Shown: positions 62,223-64,000 of the stretch, one piece after another
How positions within the stretch are numbered: position 1 is the stretch's first letter
Layout: each line of letters starts with the position of its first letter
Assembly: GCF_010015445.1 (NCBI RefSeq)
Contig: NC_053121.1
Span: 33,245,934 to 33,309,933, forward strand
Direction: 5' to 3'
DNA length: 64,000 nt
Source: Perca fluviatilis
Lineage: Eukaryota; Chordata; Actinopteri; Perciformes; Percidae
Program-made: the position numbers and the translations under genes
Notes under the pieces: generated by a model
Told to the model about the DNA's origin: nothing
The model's database searches: none
The model's input: only the letters and a program-made list of their open reading frames with translations

Positions 62223-63749
62223 GTGTCTATGTCAGTAGTGGTAAATAATTAAGGGCCTTTACCTCAGTGTTGACATTTCCACTAATGGCGGCAGAGTGAT
62301 CCCGCCCAGCTGAAGTGACTCAGGCTACCGACTGACTGACTGACTCTCATTACAAACACATACAAACGCAGACACATTCTCACTATGAATAGGCCGATCC
62401 CAGGTCCTGCCTGTTCTCGCAATCCCAGCTTGTTAAGAGGGAGAAATTACAGGCTGTTAGTGAAATCACAGGCTGTTGTACCAATAACAGGAATGAGCCA
62501 TTTGTGACACGCTGTGTCATTCATTTCATGTCATTTCTCATTATTAGTAAAGTCTTTATACAGCAGACAATCGCTAAGTCATTATGTGAACTGGAAAATA
62601 TCTATGAAAACCAAGGGAACTACTCACTATGTCTTTTGTAAAAAAGGTTGGTTGTGAATAAGACAAGTGTCAAGTTTGTAACTGCCTTGCAGTTCACATG
62701 TAATTTGATAATATTTTAGGGTATTTAGGTAAAAAGACAATAATTTGAGAGAACCCATAAACCCTCATGTCAAAGTAAATTGCATGATATGTGCCAAGTG
62801 TAAAATTGTTGTGTGATTATTTCAAATTATTCTTATAGCATTAAATAAGGTAATCCTAGTAATAACTGGTAGTGTCAATGTGTTGCTTTTAGGCCAATTG
62901 TTTTTGTGTCCTTTGGTTGGACACAGCCAGCCAGTTTATCTTTTTTAACACTACCAACGGGGACGTTGAATACTTTAAGATTTTAAATTCAAAAATAATA
63001 TATATGATAGTTTTAAATTATTTTACTTAACTGTTTTAACTTTTGCTTAAGATTATTGTAACATTCCCCCAAAAGAACCCGGGTGATGAGTGGAATATAA
63101 TTTTTTGAGACAGGCTACTAAATTAACCACTGAACACACAGTACAGACACCAAGGGTGCCGACTCCAGCACACACTAGCATCTCACTAGCTGACTTTTTG
63201 CCTGCCACTGGCCCCATCCGTAGCTTTTTCCATTTCATTTATCCTCCAGGCCCTAATGAGTGATTGAAATCAGCTGCCTTCAACCACTCACTGAAAATGA
63301 ACACAGCAGGTTCTGAAATGACTGGAGAGGTAGTGGAATGCAAATTGGCTGATCAAAAAGGTGCAAAAAAGGTTAAGAATTCACTATCACCGTGAGCAAA
63401 TTAACATGTCCTCCTTTATCTATCTATCTTGATGGTTTTTGTTTTAAAGTCAACATATAACATAATGTGTACTGGTTAATGTGTGCATACATTATACATT
63501 TATGAGTGAATAGATAAAACCACAACTACACACTGTAGTAGCTTCTTTCATATCACATTAATGCCTGTCGTTTGAGCACGTTGTAACACAAAATGTAAAA
63601 TTCCTGCTAAAGGGAACGTGCAGTGTCGGCTGCTACTTTGAATGCAACTTTTGACTACAAGGCTGCCTCTTTGTTGATCAGTGTGTCTGGTAACACCTGC
63701 ACTGTCTCTGAGAAAAAAATACTTAATATAACCAACCTTCTGTGTGGAG
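62223..63749. other. Intergenic, nothing recognised
   Basis: A short (CTGA)n run near 62330-62345. No exon or repeat ends recognised. Confidence 0.3.
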
Positions 63750-63753
63750 TTAA

Positions 63754-64000
63754 AGTGCTCATATTATGCTTATTTCAGGTTCATAATTGTAATTTGAGGT
63801 TGTACCAGAATAGGTTTACATGGTTTAATTAATCAAAAAACACCATATTTTTTGTTGTACTGCACATTGCTGCAGATCCTCTTTTCACCCTGTGTGTTCA
63901 GGTCTCTGTTTTAGCTACAGAGTGAGGCATTGCACTTCTATCCCATCTTTGTGAGGCGCACATGCGCAGCAGCTAGGTAAGGATCACATCAGATAGCTGT
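63754..64000 (+). mobile_element. TTAA-type MITE, left part, cut by window end
   Basis: It starts AGTGCTCATATTATGCTTAT after TTAA (63750-63753). GTTGTACCAGAATAGGTTTA, TGTTGTACTGCACATTGCTG and TTTTAGCTACAGAGTGAGGC follow, a well-known teleost repeat body. The right end lies outside the window. Confidence 0.75.

Overview
This 64 kb window is vertebrate nuclear DNA, almost certainly from a teleost fish and probably a percomorph. The evidence is AT-rich, intron-poor sequence with CA/GT and trinucleotide microsatellites, tRNA-derived SINEs with 15-19 bp target-site duplications, L2-type LINE 3' ends, and many hAT-, PIF/Harbinger- and TTAA-flanked MITEs of the kind common in fish genomes. There are no operons, CRISPR arrays or bacterial signals. 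Nearly all open frames over 60 codons look like chance frames in non-coding DNA.

Left edge (1-3.4 kb): the one clear host gene is a complexin (cplx2-like) on the minus strand. Its first coding exon (1794-1912) encodes the diagnostic start MNFVMKQALGG and is bounded by a strong acceptor and donor. A non-coding, GC-richer first exon and probable promoter lie at about 2979-3430. The rest of the gene runs off the left end. From 3.4 to 32 kb lies upstream intergenic DNA with isolated repeats: a SINE, two opposed copies of one hAT-like MITE (14.2 and 17.4 kb), a small hAT element with exact 8 bp duplications (23.2 kb), a 5'-truncated L2 LINE with a reverse-transcriptase fragment and 107 bp tandem repeats (25.2-26.5 kb), and a local duplication at 12.4-12.8 kb.

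Centre (32.4-39.4 kb): the most interesting locus is a nest of mobile elements. A TTAA-flanked MITE (outer ends 32408 and 39418) is split by a 6.45 kb TA-flanked element with CACTGTAAACCC termini (32799-39250). That element carries, on the minus strand, a spliced gene fragment resembling the fish SAMD3-like family, with three exons joining in phase 0. It is in turn interrupted by an approximately 3.47 kb element (34888-38353) with CAACGTTGA-rich ends. The inner element has its own plus-strand transcription unit: a GC-rich start region with a perfect NRF1 palindrome, and terminal exons encoding a DUF4806-like C-terminus.

Right half (39.4-64 kb): more transposon-rich intergenic DNA. It holds a 1.16 kb hAT element with an exact 8 bp duplication and a 50-codon transposase remnant (41.1-42.3 kb), TTAA MITEs (48.8, 57.0, 63.75 kb), a minus-strand SINE (51.2 kb), an L2 3' end (55.0 kb), and a PIF/Harbinger element with a decayed transposase fragment split by a hAT-like MITE containing a GC-rich minisatellite (60.6-62.2 kb). 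Several other copies of that MITE's core are scattered across the window. I found no convincing further host gene.
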